From: JBNKZU01 sp050301795
GTDB taxonomy: Bacteria > Pseudomonadota > Gammaproteobacteria > Thiohalomonadales > Thiohalomonadaceae
Reading direction: 5' to 3'
NCBI GenBank assembly: GCA_050301795.1
Contig: JBNKZU010000018.1
Coordinates: forward strand, 1 to 64,000
DNA: 64,000 nucleotides
Of the stretch, positions 1 to 7,873 are shown piece after piece. Positions within the stretch are counted from its first letter, which is position 1. Each line of letters opens with the position of its first letter. The notes beneath the pieces are model-generated. The model saw nothing but the letters and a program-made list of their open reading frames with translations. It was not told where the DNA came from and did no database searches. The position numbers and the translations under genes were made by a program.

Positions 1-408
1 AAAACTATTCCAAAAGAAACAGTTCATAAAAAGGAAGATGAATTTAGAGAGCTTCTAAACAGTTTTTATCAAGATTATTTATTTAACCTAAAGAACAAAA
101 GCTATCGAACTGCATTAATCCTGGCTGGCGCAATGACAGAAGCCATTATTTATCAGCTCTTACTTGAGCAAGGAGTTGATAAAAAGATCCTAGATGGTGA
201 TCGAGGGTTAGGAATGGGAAAGCTTATAACTTATTTGAAGCTACTTAAGCTAGATAAGACTTTATCCTTGCCTATGACACATTTTTCTGAAATCCAGAAA
301 AAAAGAAATAAAGCAGTTCATATCGGTTCACAAAGAAATAAACCGCAGAATTTCACTAAATCTGATACGGACTGCTTTAATCATGTTATTAAGCATTTTG
401 GAATTTAG
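1..408 (+). CDS. HEPN-like domain protein, 5' end outside window
   Basis: Frame 1 is open from base 1 with no stop until 406-408, so this is the C-terminal ~135 residues of a longer protein; the ATG at 133 is internal to that frame. The fragment is alpha-helical in character and ends with RNKAVH (bases 304-321), an R-x4-H motif typical of HEPN domains. HEPN proteins are often metal-independent RNases in toxin-antitoxin, abortive-infection or other defence systems, but some are non-catalytic binding modules. The stop codon abuts an attC-like site, so this may be an integron-cassette gene. Function is inferred from the motif only; the missing N-terminus could carry another domain. Confidence 0.6.
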   Translation, partial: KTIPKETVHKKEDEFRELLNSFYQDYLFNLKNKSYRTALILAGAMTEAIIYQLLLEQGVDKKILDGDRGLGMGKLITYLKLLKLDKTLSLPMTHFSEIQKKRNKAVHIGSQRNKPQNFTKSDTDCFNHVIKHFGI

Positions 409-483
409 GGCTAACAAGTCGCTCGTTCTGACGCAAACTACGCTACGCTTCGTTTGCGCCGCACAGCTTTAACTTTATAGCCC
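408..483 (+). repeat. attC-like integron recombination site (degenerate)
   Basis: The 76-bp element begins GGGCTAACAAGTCG and ends ACTTTATAGCCC. Its outer arms pair perfectly over six bases (GGGCTA 408-413 with TAGCCC 478-483), followed after two mismatches by AAGT/ACTT. An inner hairpin pairs CGCAAAC (432-438) with GTTTGCG (452-458). The left end matches the R'' box form (YAAC). The right box reads TATAGCC where a functional R' would read GTTAGCC, so the recombination triplet looks decayed. Its position directly at the stop codon of the preceding gene is where attC lies in a cassette. No integrase is visible in the window. Confidence 0.55.
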
Positions 484-505
484 ATCTCAACAGGACAAAT
501 AGTCA

Positions 506-1342
506 ATGTATAGACCGGCAGACATTTACTATATGAACACGATTGAGTGCAACCAAAAATGTACTAAGTGTTCGCATTGGAAATACAAGGACAAAGCCAA
601 CCGACTATCGACAGAAAAATTTATAATTGGCATTAAGAGTATTCCTACAACAAAGGAACTTTGTATTGTTGGTGGTGAACCGCTTTTGTTTAAATCAGAA
701 ATTTACGAAATTATACATGGCATTGCCGATTCAGATATAAGAACAGTAATCATTACAAACGGTGTTTCAATGGACAAAGACTTCATTCATACCGTTTCAA
801 AATACAACATTCATATTGTGGTTTCTATTGACACAATGGACAGAAATTTTTGGAAGTTTGTGCGTGGAACAAACTCTTACAACAAGGTTTTGAAAAACTT
901 TGAATATGCGACAAGTATTTTGACTCCTAAACAAATCAGTATTCAATCCGTTCTTTCAAAAGAAACTCAGTCACATATGACGGAAGTTGCAGAATATGCA
1001 AGATCAAAAAATGTTTATCATTCTATTCAAGACTACATGATGGAAGGTTTTGAAGGCTCATGGGCTGCAACAGAAAACAAGCAAGCCATAATTCCCGATA
1101 ATGGACAACAATGTTTTGCAGCGGACAGAAATTTATCCGTTGTTCAAAACGGAGACGTTTACACATGTTTTCAGCAAACTTGGATAGACAGTTGCCAAAA
1201 GCCACTTGGTAATTTGAACACTCACACAATGACTGAAATACTATCTTCTGATTATGCAATTTCGGTAAGTGAAAAAATGCGAGTATGTAATTTGCCCTGT
1301 AAGGTTCTTAAATGCAACACCAGAAAAAATGACAGTATTTGA
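506..1342 (+). CDS. Radical SAM protein with SPASM-like C-terminus
   Basis: The 278-residue protein has the radical SAM [4Fe-4S] signature CNQKCTKC (C15, C19, C22) and a GGEP motif at 56-59, which binds the SAM amino group. Its C-terminal third has seven or more cysteines (CFAADR..., YTCFQQ, DSCQKP, CNLPCKVLKC) in a SPASM-type arrangement for auxiliary Fe-S clusters. SPASM enzymes typically modify peptides or sugars. It overlaps a second radical SAM gene by 14 bases and is followed by a GT2 glycosyltransferase, so the three probably form one transcript. Base composition is clearly more AT-rich than the core genes, suggesting transfer. Substrate unknown. Confidence 0.8.
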   Translation: MYRPADIYYMNTIECNQKCTKCSHWKYKDKANRLSTEKFIIGIKSIPTTKELCIVGGEPLLFKSEIYEIIHGIADSDIRTVIITNGVSMDKDFIHTVSKYNIHIVVSIDTMDRNFWKFVRGTNSYNKVLKNFEYATSILTPKQISIQSVLSKETQSHMTEVAEYARSKNVYHSIQDYMMEGFEGSWAATENKQAIIPDNGQQCFAADRNLSVVQNGDVYTCFQQTWIDSCQKPLGNLNTHTMTEILSSDYAISVSEKMRVCNLPCKVLKCNTRKNDSI

Positions 1343-2258
1343 GGAAATTATTGTTGAATTAAGCTACAACTGCAATTTGAGCTGTAGTATGTGTGGCTTT
1401 GGCAAAGAAGCTAATCCATACAGCAAGAGTAAATTTCTAACTTTTGATAACTACAAAAAAATACTTCACAAAATTGGCGACAAGGCAAAAACAATCCGAT
1501 TAAATGGTCGCGGAGAAAGCACTATACACCCCGAATTTGTTGAAATATTAAATTACACAAAAGAACAATATCCGAATGTAAATATCAATCTGTTTTCAAA
1601 TTTTTCTTTCCGCAATAAACGAATACTCGAAGCACTTATCAACAATCGTGTTCAACTATTTATTTCTATGGATAGTTCAGAAGCAGAAGAGTTAAAAACG
1701 ATCAGGAAAGGGGCAAGATTTCAGTTTATAGAAGAAAACATTAGATGTCTGCATAACTTGCCTAATAGACCGTTTATCATTTTCACTATTCAGGAAGAGA
1801 ACATTCACCGCATTTATGATATTGCCAAGTTTGCATACGACAACAAATGTCAAATTCTGTATAACACAATTCGCAGAGATGAAGGAATTGAGACCTTTAT
1901 AGATATTGTTAATGAGAAAAATCAAAGTATTTCAGCACAATTTCAAAGAGTAACAAAGTTATATTCAAACTCAAATTTACAATTCTTTTATCCTGACCAA
2001 CTTGCGGGAATACGGTTGAAAGTTGCCAAACCAACACAAACAAATGGCACGATGCAAAGTTGCCCGGCTTTGAACCAGGAGCTTTGTATTTTCTATGACG
2101 GGACAACAACGCCGTGCAATATGTTCAATCCTTATGTTTACGGCAATATATCCAATCAGTCTCTAAATGAAATTTGGAATAGTCAAGAAAGGTTGGACTT
2201 TCTGGCTTTTCATAAGAATCATTACTATTGTCAAAACTGTGCAAACCTTGGGATGTGA
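1329..2258 (+). CDS. Radical SAM protein with SPASM domain
   Basis: With the start taken at 1329 (MTVFEEIIVE) the protein is 309 residues. An upstream in-frame ATG at 1269 would place 20 unlikely residues before the domain and increase the overlap. CNLSCSMC (C15, C19, C22) is the radical SAM cluster motif. The C-terminus has a SPASM pattern (CPALNQELC, TTPCNMF, YYCQNC) with the family's typical GN...S..EIW segment. It may act on the same product as the preceding radical SAM enzyme. The start overlaps the upstream stop, implying translational coupling. Substrate cannot be read from sequence. Confidence 0.8.
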   Translation: MTVFEEIIVELSYNCNLSCSMCGFGKEANPYSKSKFLTFDNYKKILHKIGDKAKTIRLNGRGESTIHPEFVEILNYTKEQYPNVNINLFSNFSFRNKRILEALINNRVQLFISMDSSEAEELKTIRKGARFQFIEENIRCLHNLPNRPFIIFTIQEENIHRIYDIAKFAYDNKCQILYNTIRRDEGIETFIDIVNEKNQSISAQFQRVTKLYSNSNLQFFYPDQLAGIRLKVAKPTQTNGTMQSCPALNQELCIFYDGTTTPCNMFNPYVYGNISNQSLNEIWNSQERLDFLAFHKNHYYCQNCANLGM

Positions 2259-2260
2259 AA

Positions 2261-3232
2261 ATGAGTTCACTATCAAATCTTCCATATGGGAAAATTTTGG
2301 ACTATTGGTATGAAAAGCTAGCAGGCAAACCATACAGATATAAATTTCTTTTGACGAAAGTAGTTGAAGTGTTCACTTTCAAAAGTCATAGCTGTAAAGG
2401 CAACAATAGGCACGACTACTTTGAGTTTCCAAGTCCAATTAGAAATACTGACGTTCCAGAAAACCCCAAATTAAGTATCGTAATTCCAGCCTATCTGAAA
2501 TCCGAGAAAGACAGGCAAGACATTATAAATTTATTGCAGTCAATGAGCAGACTAACTTTAAAACCAAACAAGATAATAGTAATTGACGACTGTTCACCGA
2601 TAAACTTTATTTTTCCCGAAACCGTTACAGTTTGCAGACTTGAACAAAATTCGGGGCCTGCAAGGGCAAGAAATGTAGGAAAATCACTCGCTATTGAAAA
2701 TGGCTCAGACATCATTGCATTTAGCGATATAGACTGCATTTTGTCAGAGCATTGGGTTTCAACAATTATTCAATCCTTTCTTGACTTCAAAGACTTTCAA
2801 ATACTTTCGGGAGACACGCCAGCATATGACAAAAGTTGGTTTGGGAGTTACCACAACATTAACGGAACTCTCAACGGTAGACAGCTAAAGAATACAGAAC
2901 GGCTACTTTATGGAACGACTGCAAACTTGGCAATAACAAGAGAAGTAGCGATTAACATTGACTTTAACGAGAACTTTACAATCGCAGCAGGTGAAGACAT
3001 TGAATTTTGCTTTAAAGCCAACAAACAGGGCTATGCTGTAAAGCATATTCCGTCAATGACTGTTTATCATAACTTTGGCTATAACGGGCAATTCACCAAG
3101 AAATTGAAACGGTTCAGAGAGCAATTCAAAAAATACGGACAAGGAGAAACGATTTTATTAAAAGAAATACCAAATTATTATGCTTACTTTGATAGGACAG
3201 AAGAAATACCGACAAAGAAAAACGGGCTATAA
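2261..3232 (+). CDS. Family 2 glycosyltransferase
   Basis: The start at 2261 lies two bases after the preceding stop and gives a 323-residue protein; an in-frame ATG at 2228 would overlap by 31 bases. The GT-A core is visible: SIVIPAYLKS, then VIDDCSP, the acidic motif FSDIDC for nucleotide-sugar/metal binding, and AAGEDIEFCF, the usual C-terminal acidic ED motif. A ~65-residue N-terminal extension precedes the domain. No membrane segment was seen, so it is probably cytosolic. As the third gene of the radical SAM cassette it may glycosylate a product made or modified by the two upstream enzymes (inference). Confidence 0.8.
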   Translation: MSSLSNLPYGKILDYWYEKLAGKPYRYKFLLTKVVEVFTFKSHSCKGNNRHDYFEFPSPIRNTDVPENPKLSIVIPAYLKSEKDRQDIINLLQSMSRLTLKPNKIIVIDDCSPINFIFPETVTVCRLEQNSGPARARNVGKSLAIENGSDIIAFSDIDCILSEHWVSTIIQSFLDFKDFQILSGDTPAYDKSWFGSYHNINGTLNGRQLKNTERLLYGTTANLAITREVAINIDFNENFTIAAGEDIEFCFKANKQGYAVKHIPSMTVYHNFGYNGQFTKKLKRFREQFKKYGQGETILLKEIPNYYAYFDRTEEIPTKKNGL

Positions 3233-3242
3233 CTTGTCGTTA
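3224..3242 (+). repeat. Possible truncated attC end
   Basis: GGGCTATAACTTGTCG directly overlaps the stop of the glycosyltransferase gene and resembles the left end of the attC-like site at 408 (GGGCTAACAAGTCG). No matching right arm is visible downstream. It may be a cassette boundary remnant or a chance similarity. Confidence 0.25.
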
Positions 3243-3260
3243 TCTTTTAAAAGGTATTCC

Positions 3261-3377
3261 ATGAGTATAGAAGAATTAAAGTTACTTGTAACAGTAGCCC
3301 TTGCACTTTCCGGTTGGCTTGCTGTCAATTATTTCAATAATTTAAACCGGGTCAGAGAACAATTGTTTCTAATATAG
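3261..3377 (+). pseudogene. Truncated small membrane protein remnant
   Basis: The 38-codon frame MSIEELKLLV... is preceded by AAAAGG seven or so bases upstream. It encodes one hydrophobic helix (TVALALSGWLAVNYF) followed by NLNRVREQL, then stops. This matches the N-terminal layout of small cassette-type membrane proteins in which a single helix is followed by a basic, helical cytoplasmic part of ~100 residues; here that part is missing. It is most likely a gene broken by an indel or a cassette deletion. A genuine one-helix small protein is also possible. Confidence 0.4.
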
Positions 3378-3574
3378 ATAAAAATACTCTCTAACCCTGA
3401 TTAACCGAACTCACGTTCCGTGCCCTCTTAAGCTTTAAATCATTTACAAAGAGATGTTCCCGTCTTCTATTCAATTAGTCCTGCGTTTGAAAAGTCTTGG
3501 GATCAGACATATAACCATTAATAAGCTTGAGCAAAACTGAATAATCTATTCTTACACTTTGTCTGGTCAATACC

Positions 3575-4327
3575 ATGATGTACATGCATTTAAATAATAA
3601 ACGCTTCATATTGTGCCTGCTGGGTTGCTTGCTATCTCTTCCTGCATACGCTGGTCAGACTCTTGATATTGAAACGAGCATTGTGATACCTGGATATAAT
3701 GATGTCGCTGTACCGGGTAACTCGGGCACTCGCTTTTCTTTAACGGAGGATCTTGTCGCTGATAAGGTAACCGCTGTACGGCTTAGGTATGGAAAGCAGA
3801 TCTCAGATCACCAGTGGATTGGTTTTCTGATTGCACCTTTAACCTTGAGATCACAAGGCACGATTAATAATGATATCGACTTTAGAGGCCAAACATTTAC
3901 TCAGGGTAGTGTTGTTAATGCAAGCTATCGTTTCGACTCTTATCGTTTTCTCTACCGCCATCGCTTACATCAATCTGATGATTATCACTTCAGTCTTGGC
4001 GGTGCATTAAAGATCAGAGATGCTTCTATCCGGCTTGAGAGCAATGGACAGGTTGCAGTGAAGGACAACACCGGCTTTGTACCACTGTTGAGTTTTAACA
4101 TCACGTGGACACCCTATGATAAATGGCACTTTCTTATCGATGGTGAGGCATTGGCTGCGCCTCAGGGAAGAGCTGAGGATGTTCTGTTTGCTGCACAGTA
4201 TCAGGCCAATCAATCGCTCTCATTCATGGTTGGCTACCGTGTGTTGGAAGGTGGTGCAGATAATGATGAGGTCTACACCTTCTCTCTGTTCCATTATGCC
4301 AGTGCTGGTTTAACCTGGTCTTTCTGA
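3575..4327 (+). CDS. Predicted outer-membrane beta-barrel protein
   Basis: A signal peptide (FILCLLGCLLSLPAYA, cleavage before GQTL) is followed by alternating hydrophobic/polar stretches typical of a small beta-barrel of about 8-10 strands. The chain ends in TWSF, with the terminal aromatic residue recognised by the BAM machinery. There are three near-tandem in-frame ATGs (3575, 3578, 3584), and which is used is uncertain. No specific family was recognised. It stands alone, convergent with the SLAC1/TehA-like gene. Role could be porin-like or structural. Confidence 0.65.
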   Translation: MMYMHLNNKRFILCLLGCLLSLPAYAGQTLDIETSIVIPGYNDVAVPGNSGTRFSLTEDLVADKVTAVRLRYGKQISDHQWIGFLIAPLTLRSQGTINNDIDFRGQTFTQGSVVNASYRFDSYRFLYRHRLHQSDDYHFSLGGALKIRDASIRLESNGQVAVKDNTGFVPLLSFNITWTPYDKWHFLIDGEALAAPQGRAEDVLFAAQYQANQSLSFMVGYRVLEGGADNDEVYTFSLFHYASAGLTWSF

Positions 4328-4363
4328 CTTACCATCCTTGGCGAGTCTCTGTGTGCAGCACAA

Positions 4364-5326
4364 CTATTCCGCCACACATATTCTTTTAGCGATAATCGCC
4401 TTCACTGTTTTCACGATAAGGGTGAATACAACCAGCGTTAAAACTGTGGTTAAGAGTGATGCGATCCACAGGTATAGCTCCTGCCCGGTCTTTTCATATT
4501 GCAAGAAGCTTGCAGTGCTGATGGCAGCCAGCGGGAATGAATAGGCCCACCATGATAAAAAGAATTTCAGCCTGAAAAAACGTGGCGCTTGTGTGAATAG
4601 CAGGAGTGTTAAAAACAATCCAATGGCATAGAGGATCCTTGCAAAGCTATCCAGCTCTCCTGCCAATTTAATATAGGAGATAAATCCCACCGCAGGTGGT
4701 GCAATTAGGATAAATAGCGTTGGTAATAGTTTTTCATCTATCGGGTGATGGAAAAACATGCGATAGAAAACGATGGTTAACAGGATTAACCAGAAAAACA
4801 TACCAATGCTGAAAAAGAACCATGAAACCTCTATAAAGCCTAACTGAACCCCGGCAATAGGAACCAATACATTACCCACCGCTGGAATAAACCACGCGGG
4901 GTTAAGGTGCTTAATATCAAAATGGGTATGGTGGATCCATACTGTAACCACATAGAGTGTCATCACCAGATGCAATGCGGTACCTGCCTTCCACAACAAT
5001 GCAGCAACTGCTTCTGAAAGCGGCATCACCGCAACTGACAGTAACAACATGCTGATAGATATTGCCGGGAAGAAGTTAAGCTTTATCGGGTGGTGTAATT
5101 CCTTGATGACTGCATCGCGATGGAGTATCAACTTGCTTGAGTAGAGTATTAATAGCAGTGTAAAAACCAGCGCCGTAATACCGACCAAAATCGGCGTAAT
5201 ATGAAGGTTTATTTGGAAAACATGCTGCGCTTTTGACCACGCAATCGTCAGTCCAGATAGTCCCATAACGGTCGAGAAGAAAGAGATAGGAAAGTTTTCC
5301 AGGCGATCAACTTCAGCACTGTGCAT
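4364..5326 (-). CDS. SLAC1/TehA-family anion channel or transporter
   Basis: The protein is almost entirely hydrophobic with about ten transmembrane helices, starting MHSAEVDRLENFPISFFSTVMGLSGL, the characteristic opening of the TehA/SLAC1 voltage-dependent anion channel family. The ATG at 5326 has GGAG about seven bases upstream and is preferred over an in-frame TTG at 5350. Length is ~320 residues, as usual for the family. Members move anions or small acids (for example sulfite, C4-dicarboxylates, tellurite-related phenotypes). The substrate here is unknown. In a sulfur oxidiser a sulfite or nitrate role is conceivable but unproven. Confidence 0.8.
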   Translation of the reverse strand: MHSAEVDRLENFPISFFSTVMGLSGLTIAWSKAQHVFQINLHITPILVGITALVFTLLLILYSSKLILHRDAVIKELHHPIKLNFFPAISISMLLLSVAVMPLSEAVAALLWKAGTALHLVMTLYVVTVWIHHTHFDIKHLNPAWFIPAVGNVLVPIAGVQLGFIEVSWFFFSIGMFFWLILLTIVFYRMFFHHPIDEKLLPTLFILIAPPAVGFISYIKLAGELDSFARILYAIGLFLTLLLFTQAPRFFRLKFFLSWWAYSFPLAAISTASFLQYEKTGQELYLWIASLLTTVLTLVVFTLIVKTVKAIIAKRICVAE

Positions 5327-5543
5327 GATTAAGCTCCGTAAACGTATCAACTGTGGAATATTGAAAAACAGAATATATTAGAATCCACTAATATATAGAG
5401 TTTACAACGAAACTCAAGCACCAGTGATGTGTGGCGTTCTCTTTTACCCAATCGATTGATTTCATCCTTTTGGTTTATTCAGCCTGAACTATACTGGTTG
5501 TTATCTTATGGTCGTCATGAAAACATCAATAACGGAGTCAAAC

Positions 5544-6020
5544 ATGAATACCGCATATCCATCTCCTTTTAGGTACTTTATTTTAATCCCGCTAGTACTG
5601 TTGATATCAGCTTGTACCGCTGGCAATCCTCAATTCACGCCCGATAGCCCTGCCGATTTCTGGTATGGCCTGTGGCACGGCATCATTTCAGTCATCACCA
5701 TGATCATCCATATCTTTAATAACGATGTTTCGATCTATGAAGTTAATAATAACGGTGGCTGGTATGACTTCGGATTTCTGATTGGCGTTATCAGCGTATG
5801 GGGAAGTGGTGGACATATCTCATGTAAATCGGCATCCGAAAAAAAGAGGGATAAGGAGTGGGAAGAGATCGGCAATAAGGTCGAAAAGAAGGTGATGCGA
5901 AAACTAAAAGAGTGGGCTGATGACGATACTAGTAACAGTAGTGATGACTGGGAAGAGATTGGCGAAAAGGTCGAGAAGAAGATGAAGCGAAAGATCCGTG
6001 AATGGGCTGAAAAAGAGTAG
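5544..6020 (+). CDS. Putative lipoprotein with duplicated C-terminal helix motif
   Basis: ATG at 5544 (MNTAYPS) has CGGAG eight bases upstream and is favoured over the in-frame ATG at 5508. The N-terminus is a lipoprotein signal ending LLISAC. Two hydrophobic stretches follow (GLWHGIISVITMIIHIF and FGFLIGVISVWGSGGHI). The charged tail contains a duplicated ~22-residue motif, EWEEIGNKVEKKVMRKL and DWEEIGEKVEKKMKRKI, predicted amphipathic or coiled-coil. No family with known function was recognised. It is probably anchored in the envelope with a helical tail. Confidence 0.6.
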   Translation: MNTAYPSPFRYFILIPLVLLISACTAGNPQFTPDSPADFWYGLWHGIISVITMIIHIFNNDVSIYEVNNNGGWYDFGFLIGVISVWGSGGHISCKSASEKKRDKEWEEIGNKVEKKVMRKLKEWADDDTSNSSDDWEEIGEKVEKKMKRKIREWAEKE

Positions 6021-6022
6021 AG

Positions 6023-6799
6023 CTATATCGTGCCTATCACTTGTTGCGGCACTAAAACATCCATTGCGACCGGAAGATGATCCGAGTTGACCTCACTTAA
6101 TACACGACAATCAATGATCTCTATCCCCTCGGTCACCAAGATATGATCAATATGCTTCTCCGGTCGCCAACTGGGAAAGGTTTTAAGATCCTTTTGTGGC
6201 ATTTTCAGTGATGTCTCACAAAAAAGCTTATCCATCTCTTTACTTTGGGGTTCAGAGTTAAAATCACCCATTACGATGACATATTGATAGCGATTAACCA
6301 ATTCACTGATGTAGTCAAGTTGTTGCCCGCGACTATGACGACCAAGCGCAAGGTGGAGCTGAATAAGCACTAATGGCTGCTCAGCATTACCAAGGTGAAC
6401 CTCCAACCCTCCTCGCCCAGGTACCGTACCCGGTAGTTTATGTTCAAGGATCTGTTGCGGTTTATAGGCGCTTAAGAATCCATTTCCATGTTGTGCCACC
6501 TTTCCCAGATTGCGATTGAGTTGATGATAGCAGTGTGGATATTCTGCTTTGGTTGCCAGATATTGGGTCATATCAACAAAGCCGGTACGATAGCTGCCAG
6601 CATCTAACTCCTGGAGTGCAACAAAATCATACCCACTTACTGTTTGTGCAATCTCATCGAGATTTGAGAAGCGATCCTTTGAGGGAAGAATATGACGCAA
6701 TCCACGTGTTACATAATGGTGAGGACGCACACTATTGATCCCAACCTGAATGTTATAACTCAATAGTTTGATGAGTTGTGATTCAGCAGTGGTGTGCAT
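6023..6799 (-). CDS. Endonuclease/exonuclease/phosphatase family protein
   Basis: The 258-residue protein has the EEP (DNase I-like) fold motifs in order: LLSYNIQVG (N-terminal Asn), ALQELD (catalytic metal-binding Glu), VMGDFNSEP (GDFN), HIDHIL and SDHLPV (catalytic His). It has no signal peptide, so it is probably cytosolic. Family members are nucleases or phospholipid/inositol phosphatases, and the sequence does not discriminate. It lies upstream of nothing obviously linked and shares its strand with the Nudix gene. Confidence 0.8.
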   Translation of the reverse strand: MHTTAESQLIKLLSYNIQVGINSVRPHHYVTRGLRHILPSKDRFSNLDEIAQTVSGYDFVALQELDAGSYRTGFVDMTQYLATKAEYPHCYHQLNRNLGKVAQHGNGFLSAYKPQQILEHKLPGTVPGRGGLEVHLGNAEQPLVLIQLHLALGRHSRGQQLDYISELVNRYQYVIVMGDFNSEPQSKEMDKLFCETSLKMPQKDLKTFPSWRPEKHIDHILVTEGIEIIDCRVLSEVNSDHLPVAMDVLVPQQVIGTI

Positions 6800-6877
6800 T
6801 GGATTTGTTTACTCATCTCAATTGTTTCAAAAGCGATAATGCCAGTATAGTTCTTTTATCATCTCGCCACTATGGGT

Positions 6878-7747
6878 CTATTGTGCACTGAGTTGTGGCA
6901 GTGTTGGATGTAGTCCTGCAACGATCGCAGTGTAGTCTGGATCATCATCTGGCAATAAACCATGACGTACCAGAAAATCGATCACTACAAGATTACAGTT
7001 ATGCTTAAACTCGGTGGTTTCTCGTACCAACGTGGCAACCTCCTCAATCGGCATTAAATAAAATGCCTCGACCTCGCCATCGGTACACCTTGGTTCAAAT
7101 GTGTGTGGTAATTCAAGATCATAGATCAGCAAGGTATCCGGCTTTAGACCTCTTTCACTCTCGGCACAATAACTAACCGTGCCAACCGATATAGCCTGTT
7201 GTGCCAGTTCTTGTGGTATACCCGCCTCTTCCCAACACTCTTTGATAAGGTTTTGAGATGGAGATACCGCAAAAGGTAATCCCCCGGCAACCAGTTGATC
7301 CAGCTTTCCTGGTTCAACGCCGCGATCCTTTGCTCGCCGACTGATCCACATTTTAATTGCACTACCATCTTTAACGTATCCATTGAGGTGTTGCCCATAA
7401 CAACGAATTCCGAAGATCGCAGCCGCTACACGGTCTACCACCGCAACGATATTCTCTCGCTGATGAAGTGAGACCGGATATAGCTCATTCATTGGCGGGT
7501 AGATCAAACCCAGATTTGAGAATTGTCCGACTAAAAAAGCAAATAGTTCATTACGACTGGCTATATCGCCTCTGTCACTATTGATCGCAATATCTTCTTC
7601 AGTTTCAACGGCATTTGTGCACCACCCTTTAATGAGGTGTGCGTTCTTTTTTTTCACCCAACCGACATGATATCCATCAACGAAGAAGCGCTTAAAGTGC
7701 GCGATATCTATACGGTTGCAATAATCTATGCGATCCAGATAACTCAT
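6878..7747 (-). CDS. Nudix hydrolase with DUF4743-type N-terminal domain
   Basis: The 289-residue protein has an N-terminal region (HVGWVKKKNA...) of the DUF4743 type and a C-terminal Nudix domain. The Nudix box reads GGLPFAVSPSQNLIKECWEE followed by AGI. It keeps the EE pair but has Ser in place of the first Glu and Lys for the canonical Arg, as in the Tnr3-like subgroup fused to thiamin pyrophosphokinase in fungi. The likely activity is hydrolysis of a nucleoside-diphosphate or thiamin-diphosphate derivative (family knowledge). It is divergent from the zntB-like gene. Confidence 0.8.
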   Translation of the reverse strand: MSYLDRIDYCNRIDIAHFKRFFVDGYHVGWVKKKNAHLIKGWCTNAVETEEDIAINSDRGDIASRNELFAFLVGQFSNLGLIYPPMNELYPVSLHQRENIVAVVDRVAAAIFGIRCYGQHLNGYVKDGSAIKMWISRRAKDRGVEPGKLDQLVAGGLPFAVSPSQNLIKECWEEAGIPQELAQQAISVGTVSYCAESERGLKPDTLLIYDLELPHTFEPRCTDGEVEAFYLMPIEEVATLVRETTEFKHNCNLVVIDFLVRHGLLPDDDPDYTAIVAGLHPTLPQLSAQ

Positions 7748-7873
7748 CTATTGTCACTACCCTTTACTCATTCATCATCATTGTGAAATATCAGGATACT
7801 ACAATACCATTGTGCTCTTTCTTATTAGTGATGTTTTGCTATAGTCGAGAAAGGAAAAAGCTGAGTACTCCCA

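Noticed and set aside
506..1342. Viperin-like antiviral radical SAM enzyme
   Set aside because: The cluster motif is CxxxCxxC but the surrounding viperin signature residues are missing and the C-terminus is SPASM-like.
4338..4544. Plus-strand 68-codon frame over the SLAC1/TehA-like gene
   Set aside because: Antisense to a strongly supported membrane protein and without an RBS.
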